A DNA stretch of 64,000 nt. Origin: Mesorhizobium sp. AR10. Lineage in GTDB: Bacteria > Pseudomonadota > Alphaproteobacteria > Rhizobiales > Rhizobiaceae. The stretch is taken from positions 1,962,001 through 2,026,000 of the forward strand of contig NZ_CP080524.1 of NCBI RefSeq assembly GCF_024746795.1, read 5' to 3'. The position numbers and the translations under genes are program-made. Of the stretch, positions 53,179-62,491 are shown one piece after another; within the stretch, counting starts at the first letter, position 1; the number at the start of each line of letters is the position of its first letter. Under the pieces are notes generated by a model. That model did not search any database. It saw only the letters and a list, made by a program, of their open reading frames with translations, and had not been told where the DNA came from.

Positions 53179-55446
53179 ATGTCGCGCCGGTCGCTGTCAT
53201 GGAAACATGGGATTAGCCGGCGATGGCTGATCGTGTCGCTGTTTGTGGTGGCGCTCGCGGCAATCGCGCCGGCCGGATCCGCCTATTCTGGACTAACGGT
53301 CAGCAAAGCGCCTGAACAATCCGCTCCTTTGGCGATCGAAGCAGCGGACACCTACTTTGAGTATCTGCTGGCGTATATACCGGGCGCCGTTACGCCGCTC
53401 GTCGACTATGCGGCCGAGACGATTGCAGCGCCGAAATGCGATCGTTCGGTTCCTTCCAGGATGCATGCCGTGCTGATCGGCTCGACCAATTCTGGCGATC
53501 CGTTCCCTCTGCTGCAAGGGCCGGACAATGACGTCAGGCTGCTCTACACCTCGCTTGTCGCGCGCGGCGTCGCCGACGACGACGTCGCCCTGATGATCGG
53601 CCGCTATGCCAGCCGAACCGAGCTTGCCAAGATGTTCAAGGGGACGCTGGGACGCGTCAATTGCGGCGACCGGCTGCTGCTCCACTTTGGCGGCAATTCC
53701 GTTCGCGGCCGCGATCTGGTCGACGGCCTCATCCCGCAAAACGTGCGCGAACCCTTCAAGGACATTTCGATCCAGGACATCTGGCAAGCCGATCTGGTCA
53801 ATCAGGGCCGGAAATCGACCCAGGCGATCGGTTGGATCGAAAATGCCGGCCTGTTCCTCGCCCTGAACAAGCAGCAAGACGGCGTCGTCGAGTTGATCTC
53901 GGCGCATGACATGTCGGATTTCATCACCAATCTGCGCAACCGGCAGGTCGATGTGGCGGTGACCGTCGACACGAGCTATGCCTCCGAGGCCGACATCACC
54001 GGCCTCCAGGAAAAGGTTGGCGGCAGCACGGTATGGAGCCTCGATACCGGCAATGAAAGCGCCTCGGCGCCCGCGAACGACTATATTGCCGTTACGCAGT
54101 TGCAGCCGAACCACGGCCAGTTGGCGGTGTTCTATGCCAGTATCGGTGACTCGCAATCGATAGAATTCACCTTCGGCGAAGAGGGCGCCAAAACCACCTA
54201 TGGGGTTTTCACCTTCCGTCTGGCCAACGTCATCCAGAACGAGAACAGCGTGACGGTGCGGGCGATGGCGGAAAGCCTGAAGAAACTGCCCGCGGCCGAA
54301 GGCAACACGCGCCAGCAATACCGCGTCGAATCCACTGACCCGGAGTTCGCCCTGTTCCTGAACGGCTCGCTCAGCCTGCCGCAGGTCGATCCGATCGTCA
54401 TCTTCAGGCCGACGCCGAAGCGGGGTGCCGCGGCGATGGAAAAGGCGGAGGTCGAGATCGAAGGCCAGGTCAACTGGTCTTCGCCGGCCAAGGCGGTGCT
54501 GGTTGACGGCAAGATCGCCGAACTCAAGCGCGACAGCCGCTTTACCTACAACGCCAAGCTGAAGGCCGGGCTCAACACCGTCGAGATCGTCGCCTTGACC
54601 GCCGACGGGCGGACACATGAGAAGCGGCTGGAATTCCTGTTCGAGGGCGACAGGCAGGCACTTGAAGGCGAAGGCACGCGCTACGCCGTCATTGTCGCCA
54701 ACCAGGACTACGACCGCGCCCGCACCGGCTTCGACATGCTGCGGACGCCGTTCGCAGATGCCGATGCGCTTGCTGCCCTGCTGACCGGCAAATACGGTTT
54801 CGTCACCGAAGCGAAAATGCCTGGTGGCGCCAGCTTTCCGCTGTTCCTCAAGGATGCGACCCGGCACGACATCGAGACGCTGCTCTACAAGATCGGCCTC
54901 GTCGCCGGTGAGAAGGACACGGTGCTGATCTACTTTGCCGGTCACGGCATCTATGAGGAAAAGACCACGATCGCTTTCTGGGTTCCGGTGGATGCCGAGG
55001 CCGGTGTGCCGATCAGCTATCTGTCGGCCTCGACGATTTCAGAAGCGATCCAGCGCATGCAGGCCAACAAGGTGGTGATCATTTCCGATTCCTGCTTTTC
55101 CGGCGCGCTGTTGCGCGGCGGTGGCGAGACGGCGCCAAAGATCGGCGACGATGACCGTGAGCGCGCGCTGCTCCGGCTCGCCCAGCGGCGCACCCGTATC
55201 CTGATTTCGTCGGGCAACAACGAGCCAGTCGAGCACACGGGCGGCGGCGGGCACTCTGTCTTTGCCAAGGCGCTGCTGACCGGGCTGGAGGACATGGACC
55301 ATGATGCCTTTTCGGCACGGGAGCTTTATGATGGCTATATCCTGCCGCTGGTTGTCGGCAATGCCGACCAGGAGCCGCAATACCGCCCGATCGAGCGCTC
55401 CGGCCATGAAGGCGGCGATATCGTCTTTGTCAGGCAGAAACAGTAG
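53179..55446 (+). CDS. Exported protein with a degenerate and an active caspase domain in tandem
   Basis: 755 residues from the ATG after GGGAGGTTACC. A basic n-region and hydrophobic helix (about 14-35) form a signal peptide or anchor. The first caspase-like fold (about 94-380) reads HAVLIGSTNSGDPFPLLQG, but its catalytic positions are changed: HFGGNSV (around 169-175) instead of SGHG, and VDTSYAS with Ser266 in place of Cys. An Ig-like domain (about 420-490) follows. The second caspase fold (about 500-755) is intact, with His589 (YFAGHGIYE) and Cys639 (SDSCFSG). A pseudo-enzyme/enzyme pair suggests regulation in cis. It faces away from the caspase operon. Confidence 0.9.
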   Translation: MSRRSLSWKHGISRRWLIVSLFVVALAAIAPAGSAYSGLTVSKAPEQSAPLAIEAADTYFEYLLAYIPGAVTPLVDYAAETIAAPKCDRSVPSRMHAVLIGSTNSGDPFPLLQGPDNDVRLLYTSLVARGVADDDVALMIGRYASRTELAKMFKGTLGRVNCGDRLLLHFGGNSVRGRDLVDGLIPQNVREPFKDISIQDIWQADLVNQGRKSTQAIGWIENAGLFLALNKQQDGVVELISAHDMSDFITNLRNRQVDVAVTVDTSYASEADITGLQEKVGGSTVWSLDTGNESASAPANDYIAVTQLQPNHGQLAVFYASIGDSQSIEFTFGEEGAKTTYGVFTFRLANVIQNENSVTVRAMAESLKKLPAAEGNTRQQYRVESTDPEFALFLNGSLSLPQVDPIVIFRPTPKRGAAAMEKAEVEIEGQVNWSSPAKAVLVDGKIAELKRDSRFTYNAKLKAGLNTVEIVALTADGRTHEKRLEFLFEGDRQALEGEGTRYAVIVANQDYDRARTGFDMLRTPFADADALAALLTGKYGFVTEAKMPGGASFPLFLKDATRHDIETLLYKIGLVAGEKDTVLIYFAGHGIYEEKTTIAFWVPVDAEAGVPISYLSASTISEAIQRMQANKVVIISDSCFSGALLRGGGETAPKIGDDDRERALLRLAQRRTRILISSGNNEPVEHTGGGGHSVFAKALLTGLEDMDHDAFSARELYDGYILPLVVGNADQEPQYRPIERSGHEGGDIVFVRQKQ

Positions 55447-55537
55447 CAAAACCCGCGGTTTGTCGCTATCTGGATGGGACAGAGACCATCCGCATGCAGA
55501 AATGACGTGCGAACGGCGCAGGGTTGGAAACAGGATC

Positions 55538-55942
55538 ATGGTGGCAAGGGATGTGCTGACGAAGAACCAGCTGTGCGTGCTCGAGAAACTCGAGGCCGCC
55601 AGCGGGCCGCTCAGCGCCTATACCTTGCTCGACCAACTTCGCGAGCGCGGCTTCCGCGCGCCGCTGCAGGTCTATCGCGCGCTCGACACGCTGATGAAGT
55701 CCGGTTTCGTGCACCGGCTGGAAAGCCTCAATTCCTTCGTCGCCTGTGCCGAGCCGCACGACCACAGCCATTCGATGACCGCCTTCGCCATCTGCGACAC
55801 ATGCGGGCAAGTGACCGAATTCTCCGACCATGATGTCGGCCACCGGCTGGACGAATGGGTGCGCTCCACTGGCTTCGCCGCCAAGAGGGCGGTGATCGAG
55901 TTCCGGGGGACGTGTGCGAAGTGCCTGGCCGAAGCTGCTTAG
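55538..55942 (+). CDS. zur: Fur-family regulator, probably Zur
   Basis: 134 residues from ATG 55538. The winged HTH region (about 10-65) contains SAYTLLDQLRERGFRAP, then LQVYRALDTLMKSGFVHRL. The metal-binding half has HDHSH and two CxxC pairs (Cys86/Cys89 and Cys126/Cys129), the structural zinc set of Fur proteins. The short length and His-rich loop fit the zinc sensor Zur better than Fur or Irr. No znu genes are in the window, so the assignment rests on sequence type. Confidence 0.75.
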   Translation: MVARDVLTKNQLCVLEKLEAASGPLSAYTLLDQLRERGFRAPLQVYRALDTLMKSGFVHRLESLNSFVACAEPHDHSHSMTAFAICDTCGQVTEFSDHDVGHRLDEWVRSTGFAAKRAVIEFRGTCAKCLAEAA

Positions 55943-55954
55943 ATCCCAAAGACC

Positions 55955-56575
55955 CTACCGTGCGGTCGACCAGGCGAACCAGAGCGCAACGAGCGCCAGC
56001 AAGCCGGAAAGCAGCCGCCGGCTGATCCGCTCCCGTCGGGGATCGTTGAGGAACGGTTCCAACGTTCCCGCCAGCGCGACGATCATCCCATGTACCGCTG
56101 TCGCGACTGCCACATAGGTCACGGTGAGCAGCACAGTCTGTGCAAGTATCGGCCGCCCGGCCTCGACGAAGGTTGGCAGCACGGCGACATAGAAGATCGC
56201 CGCCTTCGGGTTGAGGAGATTGGTGACAAACCCGCGCCAGAAGTATTTGTCGCCCGGATTTCCACTGTTCGAAACCACATCGGTTCCAGCGGTCCAACCC
56301 TCCCAGGCGAGATAGAGCAGGAACAGTACGCCTGCCCAGCGCAACCCCTCGTAGAGTAAGGAAGATGCCTGGATGAGTTCGGCGACTCCCAGGGCAGCGA
56401 CGCCGCCGATGACCGCGAGGCCCAATGCGATGCCCGCCACGGTGGCGAAGCCGGCGCGTCGTCCGTCGCTCGCCGAAACCAGCGCCAGATAGGTCATGCT
56501 CGGCCCCGGCGTCAGTTCAATCAGCAGGGATGCGAACGTGAAGGAGAGGAATGTGGCCGTGGGGAACGGCAGCAT
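55955..56575 (-). CDS. LysE/RhtB family amino acid exporter
   Basis: 206 residues, normal length for the family, from ATG 56575; a GTG three codons upstream is possible. Six membrane segments are visible. The family signature LTPGPSMTYLALVSASDGRR is at about residues 21-40, and WKG-like NLLNPKAAIFYVAVLP in the middle. Members export amino acids or their analogues. It lies eleven bases after polA on the same strand, so it may be cotranscribed. The substrate is unknown. Confidence 0.9.
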   Translation of the reverse strand: MLPFPTATFLSFTFASLLIELTPGPSMTYLALVSASDGRRAGFATVAGIALGLAVIGGVAALGVAELIQASSLLYEGLRWAGVLFLLYLAWEGWTAGTDVVSNSGNPGDKYFWRGFVTNLLNPKAAIFYVAVLPTFVEAGRPILAQTVLLTVTYVAVATAVHGMIVALAGTLEPFLNDPRRERISRRLLSGLLALVALWFAWSTAR

Positions 56576-56585
56576 TTCGCTCACT

Positions 56586-59546
56586 TTAGTGCGCCTCGTC
56601 CCAGTTGTTGGCGGCCCGCGCGTCGACATGCAACGGCACCGACATCGAAACCGCCGGCATCGGTGCGTTCTCCATCACACGGCGCACGACAGGTATCGTC
56701 GCCTCGACTTCCGCTTCCACCGTTTCGAAGATCAGTTCGTCATGCACCTGCAGCAGCATGCGGGCGGAAAGCCCTGCCTTGTCGAGCGCATCCTCCATGT
56801 GCACCATGGCGCGGCGGATGATGTCGGCGGCGGTGCCCTGCAGCCTTGCGTTGATCGAGGCGCGTTCGTTGAACGCGCGGATCGATGGGTTTGACGATCG
56901 TATCTCGGGATAGTGGATGCGGCGGCCGAAGATGGTTTCGACGAAGCCATGCTCGCGGGCATAGGCTTTGGTTGCCTCGATGTAATCGCGAATGCCGGGG
57001 AAGCGTTCGAAGTACTTCTTGATGTAGGCGCCGGCTTCCTCGCGCGGGATCGACAGCTGGTTGGCAAGACCGAAGGCGGAAATGCCGTAGATGATGCCGA
57101 AATTGATCGCCTTGGCGCGGCGGCGGATCTCCCCGGGCATGCCTTCGACCGGTACGTTGAACATTTCCGACGCGGTGATGGCATGGATGTCGGCGCCGTC
57201 GGCAAAAGCCTGTTTGAGCTGCGGGATCTCGGCGACATGAGCGAGCACGCGCAGCTCGATCTGGCTGTAGTCGGCCGACACCAGCTTGTTGCCCTTGTCG
57301 GCGATGAAAGCCGTCCTGATCTTGCGCCCTTCAGCCGTGCGCACCGGGATGTTCTGCAAATTTGGGTCGGAGGACGACAGCCGGCCGGTCGTCGTCGCGG
57401 CAAGCGCATATGAGGTGTGAACGCGCTTGGTGTCGGGATGGATGAAGCCGGGCAGCGCGTCGGTATAGGTCGATTTCAGCTTGGTGAGCTGGCGCCAGTC
57501 TACGATCTTGCGCGGCAGTTCGTGCCCTTCGGCGGCGAGGTCTTCCAGCAGCTGCGCCGAGGTCGACCATTGCCCGGTCTTGGTTTTCGAACCACCAGGC
57601 AGGCCCATGCGTCCGAACAAGATGTCGCCGAGCTGTTTTGGCGAGCCGATGTTGATGCGTTCGCCGATGAGCTGGTAGATCTCCTCTTCCAGGCGTGCCG
57701 CGCCCTGCGCGAGTTCGCCGGACAGCCGCGACAGGATCTGCCGATCGACGGAGATGCCGCGCTGCTCCATTCTCGCCAGCACCGGCACCAGCGGCCGCTC
57801 CAGCCGCTCATAGACCGACACAAGGCCCTTGGCAGCGAGCCGCGGCTTCAGCACCCGCCAGAGCCCGAGCGTCACGTCTGCGTGTCCGGCGGCATAGGCG
57901 GTTGCCTTGTCGATATCGACCTGGTCGAAACCGACAAAGCTTTTTCCCGATCCGGCCAGTTCCTTGAGCGGAGTCGTCGCATGGCCGAGCCATTTTTCGG
58001 AAAGAGCCGACATGGTGTGGTGGCCGGTGCCGGCGTCGAGCACGTAGGAAATCAGCATGGTGTCGTCATAGGGCGCGACATCGATGCCGTGGCGGCTCAT
58101 GACGATGAGGTCGGACTTCAACTCTTGCACGATCTTGAGAACGGACTTGTCTTCCAGCAACGGCTTCAGCGCTGCCAGCGCCTCGCGGACCGGTATCTGG
58201 TTTTCGAGCAATCCGCCGCCGAGCAGGTCGCCGTTTCCGCTTTTATGGTCAAGCGGCACATAGGCGGCGCGGCCGGGCGCGGTGGCCATGGCGAAGCCGA
58301 CAAGCTCGGCCCGCATCGGATCGGGTGAGGTGGTCTCGGTGTCGAAAGCGACGATGCCGGCTTCCATCGCCTCGGCGATCCAGGCCTTCAGCGTGGCGAT
58401 GTCACGGATGGAGACGTAGGCACTGGTGTCGATCCTGCTCGCGGTTGCCGCCTCGAGCCGAAGGGCCGAGAGCAGGGAAGGGGTGTCGCCCTGCCTGGCC
58501 GCTTCCGCGCTGGGTGTGGAGGCCGCTACGTCCCCACTTTCCGCCCCAGCGCGCGGTGCGCTTTCGGCGACGGGCATTCCCGACCCGACATCAGGACCAT
58601 GCGCCGTATCGGCGCGTTCGATAGTGACAGCGACAGCCTGGATATCGCCGGCCTCGGTTGCGGTCGCTTCCGCCACGCGGCGGGTCAGCGAGGTGAACTC
58701 CATGGTCTTGAGGAAACCGATAAGCTTCGGTCCGTCAGGCTCATGCAGCACGAAATCCTCGAGCCCATCGATCACCGGCACGTCGTCCTTCAGCGTCACC
58801 AACTGGCGCGAAATGCGCGCCTTGTCGGCATTGGCGATGATCGATTCCCGCCGCTTGTCCTGTTTGATCTCGCTCGCGCGAGCGAGCAGGGCGTCGAGGT
58901 CGCCGAACTGTTCGAGCAATTGCGCCGCGGTTTTCGGCCCGATGCCGGGCACGCCCGGCACATTGTCGACCGAGTCGCCGGTCAGCGCCTGCAGGTCGAT
59001 CATCTTGTCCGGCGGCACGCCCCATTTCTCGATGACTTCGGGAACGCCGATCTGGCGGTCCTTCATCGGGTCGTACATGCCGACCGTCGGGCCAACCAGC
59101 TGCATCAGGTCCTTGTCGGAGGAGATGATCGTGGTGTCGCCGCCGGCTTCGCAGGCAAGCCGGCAATAGGTGGCGATAAGGTCGTCGGCCTCGAAGCCTT
59201 CCATCTCGATGCAGGGCAGGTTGAAGGCCTTGGTCGCCTGGCGGATCAGGCCGAATTGCGGGATCAGGTCTTCGGGCGGCGCCGAGCGGTTGGCCTTGTA
59301 TTCGGGATAAAGGTCATTGCGGAAGGTTTTCGACGAGTAGTCGAATATGACCGCGAAATGCGTCGGCACCACGCCGACATCGGTGTTGCGGGCATCCAGC
59401 ATCAGCTTCCACAGCATGTTGCAGAAGCCGGAAACAGCCCCGACCGGCAAGCCATCGGATTTGCGGGTCAGCGGCGGCAGCGCATGATAGGCGCGGAAGA
59501 TGTAGCCGGAGCCGTCGATAAGGAAGAGATGATCGCCTTTTTTCAT
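56586..59546 (-). CDS. polA: DNA polymerase I
   Basis: 986 residues from MKKGDHLFLIDGSGYIFRAY. The 5' nuclease domain (about 1-300) has DGLPVGAVSGF and GIGPKTAAQLLEQFG. The proofreading exonuclease is intact, with FDTETTSPDP, ELKSDL and YAAGHADVTLGLW. The polymerase domain has SADYSQIELRVLAH, RRRAKAINFGIIYGIS and LQVHDELIFE. An extra Pro/Ala-rich linker lies between nuclease and exonuclease domains (about 325-380). It fills gaps in repair and Okazaki fragment processing. Confidence 0.97.
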   Translation of the reverse strand: MKKGDHLFLIDGSGYIFRAYHALPPLTRKSDGLPVGAVSGFCNMLWKLMLDARNTDVGVVPTHFAVIFDYSSKTFRNDLYPEYKANRSAPPEDLIPQFGLIRQATKAFNLPCIEMEGFEADDLIATYCRLACEAGGDTTIISSDKDLMQLVGPTVGMYDPMKDRQIGVPEVIEKWGVPPDKMIDLQALTGDSVDNVPGVPGIGPKTAAQLLEQFGDLDALLARASEIKQDKRRESIIANADKARISRQLVTLKDDVPVIDGLEDFVLHEPDGPKLIGFLKTMEFTSLTRRVAEATATEAGDIQAVAVTIERADTAHGPDVGSGMPVAESAPRAGAESGDVAASTPSAEAARQGDTPSLLSALRLEAATASRIDTSAYVSIRDIATLKAWIAEAMEAGIVAFDTETTSPDPMRAELVGFAMATAPGRAAYVPLDHKSGNGDLLGGGLLENQIPVREALAALKPLLEDKSVLKIVQELKSDLIVMSRHGIDVAPYDDTMLISYVLDAGTGHHTMSALSEKWLGHATTPLKELAGSGKSFVGFDQVDIDKATAYAAGHADVTLGLWRVLKPRLAAKGLVSVYERLERPLVPVLARMEQRGISVDRQILSRLSGELAQGAARLEEEIYQLIGERINIGSPKQLGDILFGRMGLPGGSKTKTGQWSTSAQLLEDLAAEGHELPRKIVDWRQLTKLKSTYTDALPGFIHPDTKRVHTSYALAATTTGRLSSSDPNLQNIPVRTAEGRKIRTAFIADKGNKLVSADYSQIELRVLAHVAEIPQLKQAFADGADIHAITASEMFNVPVEGMPGEIRRRAKAINFGIIYGISAFGLANQLSIPREEAGAYIKKYFERFPGIRDYIEATKAYAREHGFVETIFGRRIHYPEIRSSNPSIRAFNERASINARLQGTAADIIRRAMVHMEDALDKAGLSARMLLQVHDELIFETVEAEVEATIPVVRRVMENAPMPAVSMSVPLHVDARAANNWDEAH

Positions 59547-59704
59547 GCCGGCAGGGATAGCGCGGCGCAGCGCCGCGGTCCATGCCAAAGGCGGCTTCAA
59601 ACACTGGTTCCGGCAACACCCTGACAGACTGTTCCGCTCACGCGTATGTTACAAAAGTGTAATTTTGACGCCCTTGAATCGCCACGTTCGAAGACACAAA
59701 TAAA

Positions 59705-59852
59705 CGTCATCGGCAGTTTTCGCCGAAGTCCGGAGCAAGGCCCGTCCCCCGCCTATACCGGACACCTGCGGCAGCCTATCCCCCTCTCCGGGCTGCCGCA
59801 TCGTTTCGAGTAAAAGGCCGCCGTGGTTCCCCTCCACCACGGCGGCATTTTT
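59705..59852 (+). ncRNA. Candidate small RNA with two CU-rich hairpin loops
   Basis: No gene is seen in 59547-59960. Two strong hairpins occur: TGCGGCAGCC/GGCTGCCGCA (59767-59776 with 59791-59800; loop TATCCCCCTCTCCG) and GCCGCCGTGG/CCACGGCGGC (59817-59826 with 59837-59846; loop TTCCCCTCCA). The second runs into TTTTT, a terminator. Both loops could pair with Shine-Dalgarno sequences, like anti-SD sRNAs known in alphaproteobacteria. A weak CTTGAA/ACAAAT promoter lies at 59673-59701, which sets the proposed 5' end. Alternatively the hairpins are a leader of the next gene. Confidence 0.5.
59817..59852 (+). terminator. Intrinsic terminator upstream of the M20 peptidase gene
   Basis: A 10-bp perfect GC stem with a 10-base loop, flanked by AAAAG on the left and ATTTTT on the right. 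It should end a transcript coming from the left, 109 bases before the peptidase start. Confidence 0.8.
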
Positions 59853-59960
59853 CTGCCTTTCGACAAGCATTCTTGGCCCGTGGTCCAACGATCGCGGGCT
59901 TTTCGTTTCTGTCTCACCCCTCTAGGCGGTTGCCGCTCAGAATCGAAAGGCCCGCCAATT

Positions 59961-61346
59961 ATGTCCGCAATTTCTCCCGTCCTCGACCGCCTCGACAAAA
60001 ACCTCGACCAGAGCCTGGAACGGCTGTTCGGCCTGCTCGCGATCAAGTCGATTTCCACCGACCCGGCCTATGCCCCCGACTGCCGCAAGGCGGCGGAATG
60101 GCTGGTGGCGGAGCTCAAGCTGATCGGCTTCGACGCCAGCGTGCGCGACACGCCAGGACATCCGATGGTGGTCGCTCATCACGAAGGGCCTGCTGGTTCG
60201 CCGCATGTGCTGTTTTACGGCCATTACGACGTGCAACCCGTCGATCCGATCGAGCTCTGGGAAAGCGACCCGTTCGCGCCTTCGGTCAAGGAGATTGAGC
60301 CCGGTCACAAGGTGATCACCGGGCGTGGTTCGGCCGACGACAAGGGGCAGTTGATGACCTTCGTTGAGGCCTGCCGCGCCTGGAAGCAGGAGCATGGCGG
60401 CCTGCCGTGCCGTATCACCATCCTGTTCGAAGGCGAGGAGGAGTCCGGCTCGCCGTCGCTGAAGCCGTTCCTCGAAGCGAACGCGGCCGAACTCAGGGCC
60501 GACTTCGCCCTGGTCTGCGACACCGGCATGTGGGACCGCGATACGCCGTCGATCTGCGTCGCGCTGCGCGGGCTGGTCGGCGAGGAAATCACTGTGAAGG
60601 CCGCCGACCGCGACCTGCATTCCGGGCTCTACGGCGGTGCTGCCGCCAACCCGATCCGCATCCTGGCGAAAATCCTGGCCGATATCCACGACAAGGATGG
60701 CCACATCACCATTCCGGGTTTCTATGACGGGGTCGAGGAGACGCCCTCGCAAGTACTGCAGTCATGGGAAACGCTTGGCGAGACCGCCGAAACCTTCCTC
60801 GGGCCTGTCGGCCTGTCGATTCCATCAGGTGAAAAGGGCCGCTCGGTGCTCGAACTGACCTGGGCACGGCCGACGGCCGAGTTCAACGGCATCATCGGCG
60901 GCTACACCGGCAAGGGTTTCAAGACGGTGATCGCGGCGGAAGCTTCGGCAAAAGTGTCCTTCCGCCTCGTCCACAAGCAGAATCCTCAGAAGATCCGTGC
61001 CGCTTTCCAGAAATTCGTCAGGGAACGCATCCCGGCCGATTGCTCGGTCGAATTCCATCCGCATGGCGGCTCGCCGGCCATCCAGCTTTCCTATGACTCG
61101 CCGTTCCTGGCCAAGGCCAAGGATGCGCTGTCGGATGAATGGCCGAAGCCGGCAGTGACGACCGGAAGCGGCGGCTCGATCCCGGTCGTCGGCGATTTCC
61201 AGACCTATCTCGGTATCGAATCGCTGCTGGTCGGCTTCGGCCTCGACGACGACCGCATCCATTCGCCCAACGAGAAATACGAGTTGAGTTCCTTCCACAA
61301 GGGGCAGCGCTCCTGGGCGCGCATTCTCAATGCGCTGACGCGCTGA
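59961..61346 (+). CDS. M20 family dipeptidase
   Basis: 461 residues from ATG 59961. The metal-binding motifs are clear: FYGHYDVQPVDP, GRGSADDKGQLMTFVEA and LFEGEEESGSPSL, followed by VCDTGMWD. The lid/dimerisation domain (about 190-390) includes DRDLHSGLYGGAAANP. It matches the dizinc carnosinase/CNDP-like dipeptidases, which are cytoplasmic and hydrolyse dipeptides. It follows the sRNA-like terminator and appears to have its own transcription. Confidence 0.93.
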   Translation: MSAISPVLDRLDKNLDQSLERLFGLLAIKSISTDPAYAPDCRKAAEWLVAELKLIGFDASVRDTPGHPMVVAHHEGPAGSPHVLFYGHYDVQPVDPIELWESDPFAPSVKEIEPGHKVITGRGSADDKGQLMTFVEACRAWKQEHGGLPCRITILFEGEEESGSPSLKPFLEANAAELRADFALVCDTGMWDRDTPSICVALRGLVGEEITVKAADRDLHSGLYGGAAANPIRILAKILADIHDKDGHITIPGFYDGVEETPSQVLQSWETLGETAETFLGPVGLSIPSGEKGRSVLELTWARPTAEFNGIIGGYTGKGFKTVIAAEASAKVSFRLVHKQNPQKIRAAFQKFVRERIPADCSVEFHPHGGSPAIQLSYDSPFLAKAKDALSDEWPKPAVTTGSGGSIPVVGDFQTYLGIESLLVGFGLDDDRIHSPNEKYELSSFHKGQRSWARILNALTR

Positions 61347-61434
61347 GATGGATCTGGATAGGTGAAATTCAACTTTCTGTTGATTTTTCATCGGATCGCG
61401 GCGAGGACGGGTAGCGCCGCGACCGGAGAAGACG

Positions 61435-62055
61435 ATGAGCGAAATCCACTTTCACAAAAATGACCTGCCTGACCTTGCGCATTACAACGTCGGCGCAGTG
61501 GCCATCGACACCGAAACGCTGGGGCTGAACCCGCATCGCGACCGGCTGTGCGTGGTGCAGATCTCGCCAGGCGATGGCACAGCCGACGTCATCCAGATCG
61601 CGCCCGGCCAGAAGAAGGCGCCGAACCTCGTCAGCCTGCTCAGGAACCGCGGCATAACCAAGCTCTTCCATTTCGGCCGCTTTGACATCGCCGTGCTCTA
61701 CAACGCCTTCGGCGTCACGGCCGAACCGGTATTCTGCACCAAGATCGCCTCGCGGCTGACCCGCACCTACACCGACCGGCACGGGCTGAAGGACATTTGC
61801 AACGAACTTCTTGGTGTCGGCCTGTCGAAGGTGCAGCAATCGTCGGACTGGGCGGCCGAGACACTGTCGCCCGAACAGCTCGAATATGCAGCTTCCGATG
61901 TGCTTTACCTGCACCGGCTGCGCGATGTGCTGGCGGCGCGGCTGGCGCGCGAGAACCGGACCAAGGAAGCCGACGCCTGCTTCCGCTTCCTGCCGACGCG
62001 TGCCAAGCTCGACCTGATGGGCTGGGGCGAAGAGGATATCTTCGCTCACAGCTGA
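61435..62055 (+). CDS. Ribonuclease D-like 3'-5' exonuclease (single domain)
   Basis: 206 residues. The DEDD exonuclease motifs are Asp25/Glu27 (VAIDTETLGL), FHFGRFDIAVLYN and YAASDVLYLHRL. The C-terminal HRDC domains of full RNase D are missing, so this is the short form common in alphaproteobacteria. It probably trims the 3' ends of tRNA or other stable RNAs. It is 88 bases after the peptidase gene. Confidence 0.9.
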   Translation: MSEIHFHKNDLPDLAHYNVGAVAIDTETLGLNPHRDRLCVVQISPGDGTADVIQIAPGQKKAPNLVSLLRNRGITKLFHFGRFDIAVLYNAFGVTAEPVFCTKIASRLTRTYTDRHGLKDICNELLGVGLSKVQQSSDWAAETLSPEQLEYAASDVLYLHRLRDVLAARLARENRTKEADACFRFLPTRAKLDLMGWGEEDIFAHS

Positions 62056-62177
62056 TGGCCTTAGCCCGGAACCAGGGCGCTATCCGTTGCGTTCTGTCGG
62101 ATCAAATACTTGTTTTTTGCGCAATTCCGGACGGAAAACCGCTCACACTTTTCCTGGAATTGCTCAAGAGGGATGAC

Positions 62178-62381
62178 ATGGCAGACCGCAAACCAATCTC
62201 TACCGCGCCAACGGATGGCTCCAAGATCACTGTCCAATGGAAAGACAGTGACGGCGTCGTGAACGAATCCATCGCACAACATCGCGACGACGGTTGGTGG
62301 GTCTATGTCGACAGCCATACGCAGAAGAAGGTCGAGCCGACCAGTTGGCGACCTGCCACCAGCGATGATGACGACGAATGA
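62178..62381 (+). CDS. Small hypothetical protein
   Basis: 67 residues from the ATG with AGAGGGATGAC upstream. The sequence is hydrophilic and starts ADRKPISTAPTDGSKITVQW; a tail of Asp/Glu (SDDDDE) follows SWRPAT. The N-terminal part resembles the ISTAPxDG motif of small DUF551-like proteins, but I give no function. It lies between the exonuclease and a small membrane protein gene. Confidence 0.7.
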   Translation: MADRKPISTAPTDGSKITVQWKDSDGVVNESIAQHRDDGWWVYVDSHTQKKVEPTSWRPATSDDDDE

Positions 62382-62491
62382 TGCCGCCGCTGGCGGGACC
62401 GATTGCTTTCGAATAGCCTGAAGCCGTTGAAATCGAGGCTGATTCGGGGTTTGCAGCTCCGCTGTTCGCCTCTTGCTCGGAGGAATGCTCT

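Noticed and set aside
56913..59624. Long plus-strand frames opposite polA
   Set aside because: High-GC antisense shadows; polA has every expected motif on the minus strand.
61797..62177. N-terminal extension of the small protein at 62178
   Set aside because: It overlaps the RNase D-like gene in another frame and has no ribosome site; the ATG at 62178 has a good one.
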